Of a stretch of 64,000 nucleotides of DNA, positions 15,952 through 24,907 are shown piece by piece. This DNA comes from Paenibacillus caseinilyticus (GTDB lineage Bacteria > Bacillota > Bacilli > Paenibacillales > NBRC-103111), in contig NZ_JAQAGY010000001.1 of NCBI RefSeq assembly GCF_027533645.1, forward strand, positions 62,001 through 126,000, read 5' to 3'. Position 1 is the first letter of the stretch, and the number at the start of each line of letters is the position of its first letter. A program made the translations under genes and the position numbers. The notes under the pieces were generated by a model, which saw only the letters and a list, made by a program, of their open reading frames with translations, searched no databases and had not been told where the DNA came from.

Positions 15952-17442
15952 TTATACGGTTACGGCCGAGTAGATCGACTTCAACTCGTAGTGTCTAAGG
16001 GAAACCAGCTTGGCTTCGCCGCCCAGGACATACAGCTCCAGACCGGTACTGGATGGGTCCGGGAAAATTTGATCGGTCATCACGATCTCGCCGTCGCCCG
16101 CGAAGACTTCGACCGAAGCATGATCGACGAACAAGCGCAGCTTCAGCTTGCCGTCTTGGGTCTCCAATGGAGCCTCATGCCTGCAGCCGAATGCCGGATG
16201 GAATCCGGTTTCGCCCGAGCGGCTGCGGTCTATGAACAACGTCCGCGCTGCGGCGTTATATCCAACGACCGTCTCCTCCCGCTCCGACTGCCGAAGCTTC
16301 AACCCCAGCTCGATTGCGCCGCATAGATCGAACTCGCATTCGATCTCATACGTCGCGCTGTTCAGGCCCGCTAACAAATTCACACCCGGCGTCACCGTTA
16401 TGTCCTCCCACTGCGTCCCTTCCACGCGCAGCTTCTGAAGCTCGGTCACCGGCTCCTGCACCAGCCGGACTCCGAATAACACGGTCTTCAGGGACAGCAC
16501 CCGCGGAAGCGTCATGGCGCTTCTCCAGCTGCTCGTTGGCGTAAGATTGGCATATTTCCAGTTGCTCATCCACCCGATGAAGAGCCGGCCTCCATCCTCT
16601 CGGTTCGTATCCGACCAGGTTACCCCCGCATAATTGTCCCTTCCGTGGTCAAGCCACAGTACCGTGTCCGGCGAAGCGTCATTCGTGAACTGCCTGCCGT
16701 CAAAGCTGCCGACAAAATACTGGGTCCGGGACCCTTCCGGGCACTCGGGATGATCCCCGATACTGACGATCAGCACCCACTTGGTGAGTCCAGCCTGCCC
16801 GTCTACCGGCAGCTCCATAAGATCGGGGCATTCCCATACGCCGTCGTGCGAGCCTTCGGCCGCCCCGAACTCGCTCGCAAATGCCCATTCTTTCAGATCG
16901 GGAGAGGTGTAGAACTGCACACGGTCTCCCGCAGCCAGCACCATAACCCACGTCCGGCCGGGACCGTACCAGAACACCTTGGGATCGCGGAAATCGGTGA
17001 TCTGCTCCTGGACGAGCACCGGATTCCCCTCATACATCGTCCAGGTTCTTCCCCTATCGAGGGAGTAGGCCAAGCTTTGACGCTGTCTCGGTCGGTCCGT
17101 ATCCGGATACTGATCCGCATGAGTGAAGACCGCTACCAGGCCCGGCCTGCCGGAGAAGAAGCCGCTGCTGTCCTCCCAGTCCACGACGGCGCTGCCCGAG
17201 AAGATCAGACCATGCCGGTCCGGCTTCAACGCAACCGGCAGATGCTCCCAGTGGGTCAAGTCCGTACTTACGGCATGCCCCCAGTGCATCGGCCCCCAGG
17301 TGGTACCGTTCGGATGATGCTGGTAGAACAGATGGTACTCCCCGTCATAATACACCATCCCGTTCGGGTCATTCAGCCAGTTGGCAGGCGGTGTGAAGTG
17401 AAACTGCGAGCGGTATGTTTCCTGGTATAGTGTGGTATTCAT
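15952..17442 (-). CDS. GH32 beta-fructosidase (levanase/sucrose hydrolase type), cytoplasmic
   Basis: The 496-residue protein has the three GH32 acidic residues: nucleophile Asp25 in WLNDPNG, transition-state stabiliser Asp153 in FRDP, and acid/base Glu204 in WECPD. A five-blade propeller is followed by the C-terminal beta-sandwich (about 340-490). There is no signal peptide, so it acts on imported fructosides. It is the last gene of the operon permease-permease-binding protein-GH32, only 19 bp after the binding-protein stop. Together they suggest uptake and hydrolysis of fructo-oligosaccharides or sucrose. The exact linkage is not readable. Confidence 0.94.
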   Translation of the reverse strand: MNTTLYQETYRSQFHFTPPANWLNDPNGMVYYDGEYHLFYQHHPNGTTWGPMHWGHAVSTDLTHWEHLPVALKPDRHGLIFSGSAVVDWEDSSGFFSGRPGLVAVFTHADQYPDTDRPRQRQSLAYSLDRGRTWTMYEGNPVLVQEQITDFRDPKVFWYGPGRTWVMVLAAGDRVQFYTSPDLKEWAFASEFGAAEGSHDGVWECPDLMELPVDGQAGLTKWVLIVSIGDHPECPEGSRTQYFVGSFDGRQFTNDASPDTVLWLDHGRDNYAGVTWSDTNREDGGRLFIGWMSNWKYANLTPTSSWRSAMTLPRVLSLKTVLFGVRLVQEPVTELQKLRVEGTQWEDITVTPGVNLLAGLNSATYEIECEFDLCGAIELGLKLRQSEREETVVGYNAAARTLFIDRSRSGETGFHPAFGCRHEAPLETQDGKLKLRLFVDHASVEVFAGDGEIVMTDQIFPDPSSTGLELYVLGGEAKLVSLRHYELKSIYSAVTV

Positions 17443-17461
17443 TGCATCTCTCTCCCTCTGT

Positions 17462-19054
17462 TTATTTCGTCACGCTGCGGTCATACCCCGCCTGCTTGAT
17501 TGTGAGCCAATCCTGCAAGCCGAGCCGGTCGAGTTCTTTCAGGTAGGCACCCCATTGCTCTTCCACTTTGCCGTTCTCGATCCACTCCGTACGCATGCGG
17601 AGCACATAGGCGAACAGGTCGGTTTCGATGGTTGAGATCCGGTCCAGCTCCTCGAGCGAGAAGAACACCTTGGGGTATATATTCTTCGCTTTCATGTCCG
17701 GCACCATGACCTTCTTCATCAGGTCCAGCCTCCAGGCGGCGTCGTCCGGCTTGGTCGTCACCTTGCCATAATAGCTGTCGAGGATCGCAAGCGGTCCGGC
17801 GACCGAAGTCTTCTGCCGCAATTCCACCGGAGCCATACCATTCAGCGGCAGGTGCTTCAGCATCTTTTTCGATTCATCGAGCTGGAAGATGTTCTGCTGG
17901 GCTGTATCCCCGTAAGTGCCCCAGTTGTTCTGCACGGACTGGAGCGGATCGTACAGCTGATCCATCCACTTGGCGGTGGCCTCCAGGTTCTTGTTCTCCC
18001 GGGTGACCACCATTCTCCCGCGGTCGAAGCCCATTCCATTCGTCCGGGTGACGTTCTTCTCGCCGGACGGACCCTTGAGGGCCGGCATTAAGTCGTACTT
18101 GTCATTCGCGCCGGTAATATTCGCTTTGTCCCAAGTGAAATAGAGGCCGTACCGTTCCTCTTTCCCCTTGGCCAGATACGTATTCCAGTCCTGTGTGAAG
18201 GCTTCGATGTCGATCAGTCCCTCCCGGTACAATTCATGAAGGAACTTAACCCCTTCCTTGAAGCCGTTATCCGAAGAGGTGAACAGAACTTTGCCATCAT
18301 CGCTGACCACCGTGTGGTCCCAGTTCTCCCCGAGACCGAAGGAGCCGAATAAGAAAGCGAGATCCTCGCCGCCGGTTTTGTTAATGAAGGATAGCGGAAT
18401 CTCATCCGCTTTGCCGTTGCCGTTCGGGTCTTTCGTCTTGAAGGCGATGAGTACCTGCTTCAATTCCTCCGTAGTCTTCGGCATCTCGAGGCCCAGCTTC
18501 TTCAGCCACTCCACATTAATCCAAGGAAAGTCATCGACGGAGTGGATGCTCTCCTTCCCTGCCCCGAGCTCCTCAATCCACGGGAGGGAATACACGTGGC
18601 CGTCCGGCGCGGTAATCATCGCTTTGTACTGTGGAGCCTGCTCAAGGACTTTCTTGAAGTTCGGCATCTTCTCTACCATGTCGTCCAGCGGGATAATCGT
18701 CCCGTCTTTGGCGAGGCGCAGCAGGTCGTAGTCCCCGAGGCCCGCGTCGAAGATCGCGTCCGGCAGATCGCCGGTGGCCAGAGCCAGGTTTCTCTTCTCC
18801 GTGAACGTTTCGCTGGTGTAGTTCTTCCACTCGATGTGAATCCCCGTCTTCTGCTCCATCCGCTGGAAGATCAGCTTCTGATTGGGATCCGCCGGAGCCA
18901 GCGGGGAGCTCTGGGTCATGAATTTCAGCGTACTGGCAGATGTGCTGCCCGTGCCTGCCGGGTCCGAAGTCCCGGAGTCCTTGTCGCTGCTGCAGCCGGT
19001 TACGGCCAGCGCGGATGCTAATGTGATCATTGCTGCCTTGTTGCAGTATTTCAT
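17462..19054 (-). CDS. Extracellular sugar-binding lipoprotein of an ABC importer (LipO/YtcQ type)
   Basis: I place the start at ATG 19054, where GGGAGGG precedes it; the frame extends 36 bp further without a ribosome site. The 530-residue product has a lipoprotein signal with lipobox AVTGC (Cys21). It is the long type of family-1 binding protein paired with LplB/LplC-like permeases. It would capture an oligosaccharide at the membrane surface for the two permeases encoded just upstream. The adjoining GH32 gene points to a fructoside as cargo. Confidence 0.92.
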   Translation of the reverse strand: MKYCNKAAMITLASALAVTGCSSDKDSGTSDPAGTGSTSASTLKFMTQSSPLAPADPNQKLIFQRMEQKTGIHIEWKNYTSETFTEKRNLALATGDLPDAIFDAGLGDYDLLRLAKDGTIIPLDDMVEKMPNFKKVLEQAPQYKAMITAPDGHVYSLPWIEELGAGKESIHSVDDFPWINVEWLKKLGLEMPKTTEELKQVLIAFKTKDPNGNGKADEIPLSFINKTGGEDLAFLFGSFGLGENWDHTVVSDDGKVLFTSSDNGFKEGVKFLHELYREGLIDIEAFTQDWNTYLAKGKEERYGLYFTWDKANITGANDKYDLMPALKGPSGEKNVTRTNGMGFDRGRMVVTRENKNLEATAKWMDQLYDPLQSVQNNWGTYGDTAQQNIFQLDESKKMLKHLPLNGMAPVELRQKTSVAGPLAILDSYYGKVTTKPDDAAWRLDLMKKVMVPDMKAKNIYPKVFFSLEELDRISTIETDLFAYVLRMRTEWIENGKVEEQWGAYLKELDRLGLQDWLTIKQAGYDRSVTK

Positions 19055-19126
19055 ATGTAACCCTCCCTGTAGTCGAACCGTAATCCCCATACCTGCTTCG
19101 TCCCGATGCTTGCTCTCTTCCCGGCC

Positions 19127-20008
19127 TTACTTTAAGGAACCGACCATAACCCCTTTCTCGAAGTATTTCTGGAAGAAGGGATACATGATCAGAAGCGGAA
19201 GGCTGGAGATCACAATCGCCGCGTACTTGATGATTTCGGATAAGCGCTTCATCTCCGCCATCGCCAGCTGATCCCCGATCATGCCGGGTGCCACTTGATT
19301 CTGGATCAGGATGGACCGCAGCACGAGCTGCAGCGGATACAGCTTCGGGCTCTCGATATAGATCATCGCGTCAAAGTACGAGTTCCATTGACCGACGAAG
19401 GCGTACAAGGCCAACACGAACATAATCGGCTTGGAAAGCGGAAGGATGATCCGGAAGAAGAGGAGCAGGTCGGAAGCCCCGTCCACCTTGGCCGCTTCAT
19501 TCAGCTCTTTGGGAATGCCCTTGAAGAACGTCCTCGCCAGGATAATGTTCCATACATTGACAGCCCCCGGAATAATGACGGCCCATACGGTGTCAAGCAT
19601 CCCCAGACTCTTCACGACGAGGTACGTAGGAATCAGCCCGCCGCCGAAGAACATGGTAATGATGAACAGGGTCATAAAGAAGCGATGGCCGGCGAAGCCG
19701 TCCACGGACAGCGGATAACCCGCAAATACGGAGACCGCTACCGTAACGACCGCAAAAGCGGCTGAGTAAAAAACGGCGTTCACAAACCCTCGGATCATGG
19801 CTTCATTGGTCAGGATCCGCTTGTAGCCTTCGATGCTCCAATCCGCAGCCTGAAACGATATGCCCTTGTTCAGCAGGGCTGTCGGTTCCATGAAGGAAGC
19901 GAATACAACATAGAGCAGCGGCACAAGCACGACCAGTACAGCACATCCCAGGAACAGATTGCTGGCCCACACGATCAGCCGGTCGTTCATAGACTGCTTG
20001 ATGTTCAT
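19127..20008 (-). CDS. Sugar ABC transporter permease (LplC/YtcP type)
   Basis: A 293-residue protein with six predicted membrane helices and the EAA loop that docks the ATPase (EAAKVDGASDLLLFFRIILP, residues about 190-209). It is the second permease of the importer, 28 bp after the gene at 20037-20996. No ATPase gene is present, as is usual for this class, which shares a housekeeping MsmX-like ATPase encoded elsewhere. Confidence 0.93.
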   Translation of the reverse strand: MNIKQSMNDRLIVWASNLFLGCAVLVVLVPLLYVVFASFMEPTALLNKGISFQAADWSIEGYKRILTNEAMIRGFVNAVFYSAAFAVVTVAVSVFAGYPLSVDGFAGHRFFMTLFIITMFFGGGLIPTYLVVKSLGMLDTVWAVIIPGAVNVWNIILARTFFKGIPKELNEAAKVDGASDLLLFFRIILPLSKPIMFVLALYAFVGQWNSYFDAMIYIESPKLYPLQLVLRSILIQNQVAPGMIGDQLAMAEMKRLSEIIKYAAIVISSLPLLIMYPFFQKYFEKGVMVGSLK

Positions 20009-20036
20009 AGAGCGTTACTCCTTTCTTCCGGAGGGA

Positions 20037-20996
20037 TTAATACAAGCCATCCCCTTCGTTCAACTTCTTCACGATATAGTTCACTAGGACGAGCAGGATG
20101 ACGTTGATCGCCGAATTGAAGAGTCCGACTGCCGATGAATAAGCGTAGTTCCCCGACTGCAGGCCCACCTTGTAGACATAGGTAGGAAGAATCTCTGAGG
20201 TCGGCAGGTTCAATGCCGTCTGCATAAGGAAGGCCTTCTCGAACCCGATGGCCATCATCCCGCCGGCGCCCAGGATGAACACGATGGCCATGACCGGTTT
20301 GATCGTCGGCAGATCGATATGCCGGATTCGCTGCAGAAGATTCGCCCCGTCGAGGGTGGCAGCGTTATGCAGCTCCGGGTCCACATTCGCCAAGGCGGCC
20401 ACATAAATAATCGATGCCCAGCCCGCTCCCTGCCAGATGCCCGATAGGATATAGACGGTCCGGAAGTAATCGGGGTCCGACATGAACTTGACCGGCGTGC
20501 CGGTGATCGAAGTGACGATGCTGTTGATCGGCCCGACAGGCGAGAAGAAAATGAACAGCATCCCTACGATGACGACGACGGAGATAAAATTCGGAGCGTA
20601 TAAGACCAGCTGGATGTTCTTCTTCACCCCCGCCCTGCGCAGCTGATTCAGCATCAGCGCCAGCAGGACAGGCACGGGGAAGCCCAATAAGAGACCGTAG
20701 AAGCTCAGTTTGAGCGTGTTCATGAAGATTACCTCAAAGTTCGGTGCGGTCAAGAACTTCATGAAGTGCTTCAGTCCCACCCACTCGCTGCCCCAAATGC
20801 CCTTGCCGGGATTATAATCCTTAAAAGCGATAAGGGCTCCGTACATCGGGACATACTTGAAGATGATCGTAAGGATCACAGCCGGGGCCATCAGCAGATA
20901 CAGGAAAGGATTCTTCCTGATGTAGTCCAGCCTGCTCTTTCGAAGGCGGCTCCCTTGCATTTGCACGTTCTTATTCCACCTCACCGTTTCTTCCAT
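20037..20996 (-). CDS. Sugar ABC transporter permease (LplB/YtcO type)
   Basis: ATG 20996 has AGGAGG seven bases upstream and gives 319 residues; an earlier in-frame start lacks such a site. The protein has six membrane helices and an EAA-like loop with NAATLDGANLLQRIRHIDLP near residue 224. It is the promoter-proximal gene of the importer and GH32 operon and is divergent from the LacI gene at 21517. Confidence 0.93.
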   Translation of the reverse strand: MEETVRWNKNVQMQGSRLRKSRLDYIRKNPFLYLLMAPAVILTIIFKYVPMYGALIAFKDYNPGKGIWGSEWVGLKHFMKFLTAPNFEVIFMNTLKLSFYGLLLGFPVPVLLALMLNQLRRAGVKKNIQLVLYAPNFISVVVIVGMLFIFFSPVGPINSIVTSITGTPVKFMSDPDYFRTVYILSGIWQGAGWASIIYVAALANVDPELHNAATLDGANLLQRIRHIDLPTIKPVMAIVFILGAGGMMAIGFEKAFLMQTALNLPTSEILPTYVYKVGLQSGNYAYSSAVGLFNSAINVILLVLVNYIVKKLNEGDGLY

Positions 20997-21103
20997 GACG
21001 TTCCTCCTGCCTGCAAAATGAATTTCGTTTTTGCACATTTGACCAAATCATTTTCACACAAAACTATCCTATCCCCCTGAAAAAATGCTCACACCCGTCA
21101 TTT

Positions 21104-21117
21104 TCCAAGCGCTTACA
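21104..21117 (-). promoter_or_regulatory. CcpA- or LacI-type operator candidate
   Basis: Reverse strand TGTAAGCGCTTGGA has the AAGCGCTT core centred on CG. It lies 108 bp before the permease start. It matches the left half of the cre consensus well and the right half poorly. Confidence 0.5.
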
Positions 21118-21175
21118 CTTCTAATTTACATGGTCGGCTGGACGTAGTCAATCATTATTTTTACATTTAAGTATT

Positions 21176-21425
21176 CATATGCATATTTTAAGTTTACAAA
21201 TAACACCTAGATACAGTTAAAAATGATTCGCATGGTCCTATAACAACGCTATGCTCTTGCTATATTCGCTTCTACTTTGTCCTTTATTCCCATTTCCGCC
21301 CCCACCGATTTGGTCATTCCAGCGGGACCACGTCCAAACCCTATGTTAACAAATATCAATTGTGCATTTGTTTATTAAATCACAGAAAATCCCGATCCCC
21401 CCTTCCCCCTTTACATATGCATATT
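21176..21425. repeat. Two copies of the near-palindrome CATATGCATATT
   Basis: Identical 12-mers at 21176-21187 and 21414-21425, 238 bp apart, in the divergent region between the permease operon and its LacI gene. They could be looping operators, or chance in A+T-rich DNA. Confidence 0.5.
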
Positions 21426-21516
21426 CGATTGTTCATTTGTAACTCATCCATATTGATAATTCGGGTCAATTAGTATACAGTAAATATAATTTACCGTCCG
21501 TAGAGGAGTATTACTT

Positions 21517-22560
21517 ATGAACAAAGAAAAAATCACCATTCAACATATAGCGGACTCGCTGGGCTTATCCCGAAACACCGTCTCCAAAGCGCTGAACGGC
21601 GGCGAGACCATCCCCGCCGAGACCCGGAGCAGAGTGATCAAGCGCGCGATCGAGCTCAAATACAAGCAGTTCGCTCTGATGGAGCCCGAAGCGGCGGCAT
21701 CCAAGCCCCCCGGCAACATCGCGCTCTTCACCGCCAACATGCCGAATAGCACCCACTTTGGCACTTCGCTGATCAGCGGTATGGAGAAGATGATCAGCGC
21801 GGAGGGGTTTAATTTATCCATCCATATCGTCCGGGAAACCGAGCTGGAAGCGCTGATGCTTCCTGTGAATTTTGACAGAACGAAAGTCGACGGCATCGTA
21901 TGTATCGAGCTGTTCGACAAGCCATATACCGAGTTTATTAACACTCTGCAGATTCCGACCATCTGTATCGATTCGCCTTCCGACCTCTCCTATCCGGATA
22001 TCGCAGCCGATGTGCTCTTGATGGAGAATGAACACAGCATCTGCCGGCTGACCCAAGCCTTGATCGACAGCGGCCACCGGAGTCTCGGGTTTGTCGGCGA
22101 CATCCACCACTGCAGGAGCTTTCATGAACGTTGGACCGGATTCACCAAGGCCCTGGCCGGAGCCGGATTGCAGCTTGACCCTTCGCTTTCGATCACTGAT
22201 GCCGACCGTCTGATCTCGAACCTCTCCTGGCTCGAAGAGAGACTTAACGCGCTGCATTCCCTTCCATCCGTCTTTGTCTGTGCGAATGACTTTATCGCGA
22301 TTAATCTCATGCGGATCCTCAAGCACAAGCAGATGCGGATTCCCGAGGATATCTCGGTCACGGGCTTTGACGATTCGCCCGAAGCGCAGATCGTGGAGCC
22401 CCAGCTGACTACCGTCCATATTTATCGGGACGACATGGGCATCCAAGCCGCCGAGATGCTGCTATCCCGTATCCGAAGTCCGCACAAGCCTCCCCAGGTC
22501 ACCCATGTTCAGACCAAGCCGGTGTTCCGGGGCTCTACGGGAGACCTCCCCCCCCAGTAA
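21517..22560 (+). CDS. LacI-family repressor, probable regulator of the fructoside operon
   Basis: The 347-residue protein has an N-terminal HTH (ITIQHIADSLGLSRNTVSKA) and a periplasmic-binding-protein-like sensor domain (FVCANDFIAINLMR, ISVTGFDDSPEAQ). RBS GAGGAG precedes ATG 21517. The hinge helix region lacks the usual YxPNxxAR and reads LKYKQFALMEPEA, so it is a divergent member like those that contact DNA differently. It is divergent from the permease-GH32 operon. Confidence 0.9.
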   Translation: MNKEKITIQHIADSLGLSRNTVSKALNGGETIPAETRSRVIKRAIELKYKQFALMEPEAAASKPPGNIALFTANMPNSTHFGTSLISGMEKMISAEGFNLSIHIVRETELEALMLPVNFDRTKVDGIVCIELFDKPYTEFINTLQIPTICIDSPSDLSYPDIAADVLLMENEHSICRLTQALIDSGHRSLGFVGDIHHCRSFHERWTGFTKALAGAGLQLDPSLSITDADRLISNLSWLEERLNALHSLPSVFVCANDFIAINLMRILKHKQMRIPEDISVTGFDDSPEAQIVEPQLTTVHIYRDDMGIQAAEMLLSRIRSPHKPPQVTHVQTKPVFRGSTGDLPPQ

Positions 22561-22592
22561 CAGGTCCGGCGAATATTTTCCGGGAAATGAAA

Positions 22593-22633
22593 GATAAACG
22601 CGCATCGCCCTTAAAGGACGATGCGCGTTTATA
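22593..22633. repeat. Dispersed palindromic repeat, copy 1
   Basis: It shares GATAAACG at the left and 18 identical bases ending GCGCGTTTATA at the right with the element at 28117-28159. The centre differs, but stays complementary only in this copy. Confidence 0.55.
22594..22632. terminator. Bidirectional terminator between two LacI genes
   Basis: ATAAACGCGCATCG (22594-22607) pairs perfectly with CGATGCGCGTTTAT (22619-22632) around an 11-base loop. The right arm and flank recur at 28142-28159, so it may be a dispersed palindromic element used as a terminator. Confidence 0.75.
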
Positions 22634-22731
22634 AGATAGATAAGATGACAGGATCGAGCCCTGGCGAGATATAAATTCTTGGATATTAAGCAAGATACCT
22701 CCCCAAGTTCTGGAGAGGTGTCCGTAGATCA

Positions 22732-23742
22732 CTATATAGAGCCTCTTAAGATCAGCTCGCTGGGCAGCTGATATTCCTCCGATTTCTTCTTCGGCGAAGA
22801 GATCCGCTGCAGCAGCAGCTCGGCTGCTTGTTCTCCGATCTTGAAGGTTGGCTGCCTGATCACCGTCAATGACGGGGTCATGACTTCCGTCCACTCATAA
22901 TCGTCATAACAAAGAATGCCGAATTCCTGCGGAATTCGAACTTCACGTTCTCTTAGATAACTGGTCGCTCCCAAGCCTAATGTATTGTTGGCGGCGAACA
23001 GAGCCGTAATATGCTGCTGCTCGAACAGCTCCGCCGTCAGCTGATAGCCCGCTTTCCAAGCGGTGTCGAGCGATTTTCTTATATAATCCTCTTGGAACGG
23101 CAGCCCGTGATCCAGAAGCGCCTGCCGATAGGCTTCGAACCGCGAGCGGGTCGACGAGATCTCGAGCCCCCCCGATACAAAACCAATCCGCTTGTGCCCC
23201 TGGTCTATTAGCAGCTTCATCCCCGCATAGCTGCTGCTGAAGCCGTCGACGACAACGCAATCCCCCTCCCTTTCAAAGCAGGAAGGCTTCCGGTCAATAT
23301 ACACGACGGGATATCCGCCGAACGGGGTTTCGTCCTGTCCGCAGCCTAGTCCGCTGGTAGGCGCGATGATGAGTCCCTCGATATGCTGGGAGTTGAACAC
23401 TTTGATCCGTTCCATTTCCTCTTCGGCATTCTCCATCGAATTGCTTAATAACAGATGATAACCGTGTTTCTTCAGAACGCTTTCGATGCCACTGGCAATC
23501 GACATGAAGTATTGTTGGGTGGAATCGTTATTTTTAATCGGTACAATGAGTCCGATAATATTCGATCTCTGGCGGCGTAAGGAGCGTGCTGCGGGATTGG
23601 GCAGATAGTTTAATTCCTGCATGGCATCGGTTACTTTTTTCTTCACTTCATTGGAGACGTATCTCGTGTTATTAATGACGTGGGACACGGTTGCCGTAGA
23701 AACACCGGCAAGACTGGCGACATCTTTTATTTTAGCGACCAT
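22732..23742 (-). CDS. LacI-family repressor, probable regulator of the ribose-type transporter
   Basis: A 336-residue protein with the classic LacI HTH (IKDVASLAGVSTATVSHVIN) and hinge LNYLPNPAARSL, followed by a sugar-sensing domain (ALFAANNTLGLGA, FGILCYDDYEWTE). It lies downstream of the transporter genes on the same strand, separated by about 190 bp. The three TTAATCGATTA operators ahead of the transporter are its probable targets. Confidence 0.9.
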   Translation of the reverse strand: MVAKIKDVASLAGVSTATVSHVINNTRYVSNEVKKKVTDAMQELNYLPNPAARSLRRQRSNIIGLIVPIKNNDSTQQYFMSIASGIESVLKKHGYHLLLSNSMENAEEEMERIKVFNSQHIEGLIIAPTSGLGCGQDETPFGGYPVVYIDRKPSCFEREGDCVVVDGFSSSYAGMKLLIDQGHKRIGFVSGGLEISSTRSRFEAYRQALLDHGLPFQEDYIRKSLDTAWKAGYQLTAELFEQQHITALFAANNTLGLGATSYLREREVRIPQEFGILCYDDYEWTEVMTPSLTVIRQPTFKIGEQAAELLLQRISSPKKKSEEYQLPSELILRGSI

Positions 23743-23935
23743 AGGCCTACCTCTCGCTCATCCATCATTGCAGATATCATATAGGTTATCCTCTAATAAT
23801 AACTTCACCTCCCCTAATCTTCAAGGCACCACCCCATGAAAAAAAGGCACTAGATCCGCTCTAATGCCGTCTTATGATCTCCATGGCCGCCAGCCTGCTG
23901 CCGCATATCCGGACAGGCACGCGTCCTGGACTCTT

Positions 23936-24907
23936 TTAATTACGCAGTTTATCGAGCAGTACAGCTACTACAATAACCAATCCCTTCACGATGAGCTGCC
24001 AGTAGTAATCGACATCCAGCAGCGTCAAGCCATTGCCGAGCACGGCCATAATCAATACGCCGACAATCGTCCCCTGAATGCGTCCTACCCCGCCGACGAA
24101 GCTGGTGCCGCCCAGGATAACGGCTGCAATCGCATCGAGCTCGAAGCTGATCCCCGCGTTAGGCTGTCCGGAGATGACCCGGCCGGCCATGACCACGCCT
24201 GCAATCCCCGCCATCAGACCGCTGATGGAATAGACATGGATGAGCGTGCGCTCCACCTTGATCCCCGTTAACCGGGCAGCCTCCTCATTGCCTCCGATCG
24301 CATACACGTGGCGTCCGAACAGGGTATATTTCAGGACGAAGAACATCGCCACATAGACTGCTGCCATGATATAAATCGGAACCGGAATCCCGAGCAGCGA
24401 TCCTGCACCGAAAAAGATAAAAAACTTATCCTGCAGTACGACAGGCAGGCCGCCGCTGATCACGAACGCAACGCCCCGAAGATAGGTCATGCTTCCAAGC
24501 GTGACGACGAAGGATGGCAGTTTGGCAACGGCTGTGAAATATCCGTTGATCGCACCGGCCACGTATCCGGCAGCAGCTCCCGTGAACATCGCGATGACAG
24601 CAGGCACCCCTGCATTGGACAGCATGACGGATATAACGCCCGCCAACGCCAACGCAGCTCCTACGGACAGGTCGATCCCTCCGGTTAAGATCACCATCGT
24701 CATGCCGGCAGCCAGAATCGCCGTGATGGAAGATTGTTTGAGAATGTTCAGGATATTGTTCGTCTCTGTAAAATAGGGAGCGAATAAGGCCAGCACCACA
24801 CATAACAGCACCAGGATGATCAGCATCCCGAGTTGATTCCATACAGGCAGTATTCTCTTCTTCAACGATATTGACGGATTCGCGGCACCTTGTATATTCG
24901 CACTCAT
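23936..24907 (-). CDS. rbsC: Ribose-type sugar ABC transporter permease (RbsC-like)
   Basis: A 323-residue, strongly hydrophobic protein of the BPD_transp_2 family, with the conserved TGGIDLSVGA segment (residues about 75-84) and FVGGVGRIQGTIVG near the C-terminus. It overlaps the ATPase gene by four bases (ATGA), showing translational coupling. No rbsD or rbsK is present, so ribose itself is only one option; galactose, xylose, inositol or another monosaccharide is possible. Confidence 0.92.
   Translation of the reverse strand: MSANIQGAANPSISLKKRILPVWNQLGMLIILVLLCVVLALFAPYFTETNNILNILKQSSITAILAAGMTMVILTGGIDLSVGAALALAGVISVMLSNAGVPAVIAMFTGAAAGYVAGAINGYFTAVAKLPSFVVTLGSMTYLRGVAFVISGGLPVVLQDKFFIFFGAGSLLGIPVPIYIMAAVYVAMFFVLKYTLFGRHVYAIGGNEEAARLTGIKVERTLIHVYSISGLMAGIAGVVMAGRVISGQPNAGISFELDAIAAVILGGTSFVGGVGRIQGTIVGVLIMAVLGNGLTLLDVDYYWQLIVKGLVIVVAVLLDKLRN

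Larger units (their letters stand above)
20997..21516. other. A+T-rich divergent control region of the fructoside locus
   Basis: This 520-bp gap holds no gene. It contains a CcpA/LacI-like site at 21104-21117 and two copies of CATATGCATATT (21176-21187 and 21414-21425), each near-palindromic. It must carry both the operon promoter (reverse) and the LacI-gene promoter (forward). Confidence 0.6.
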
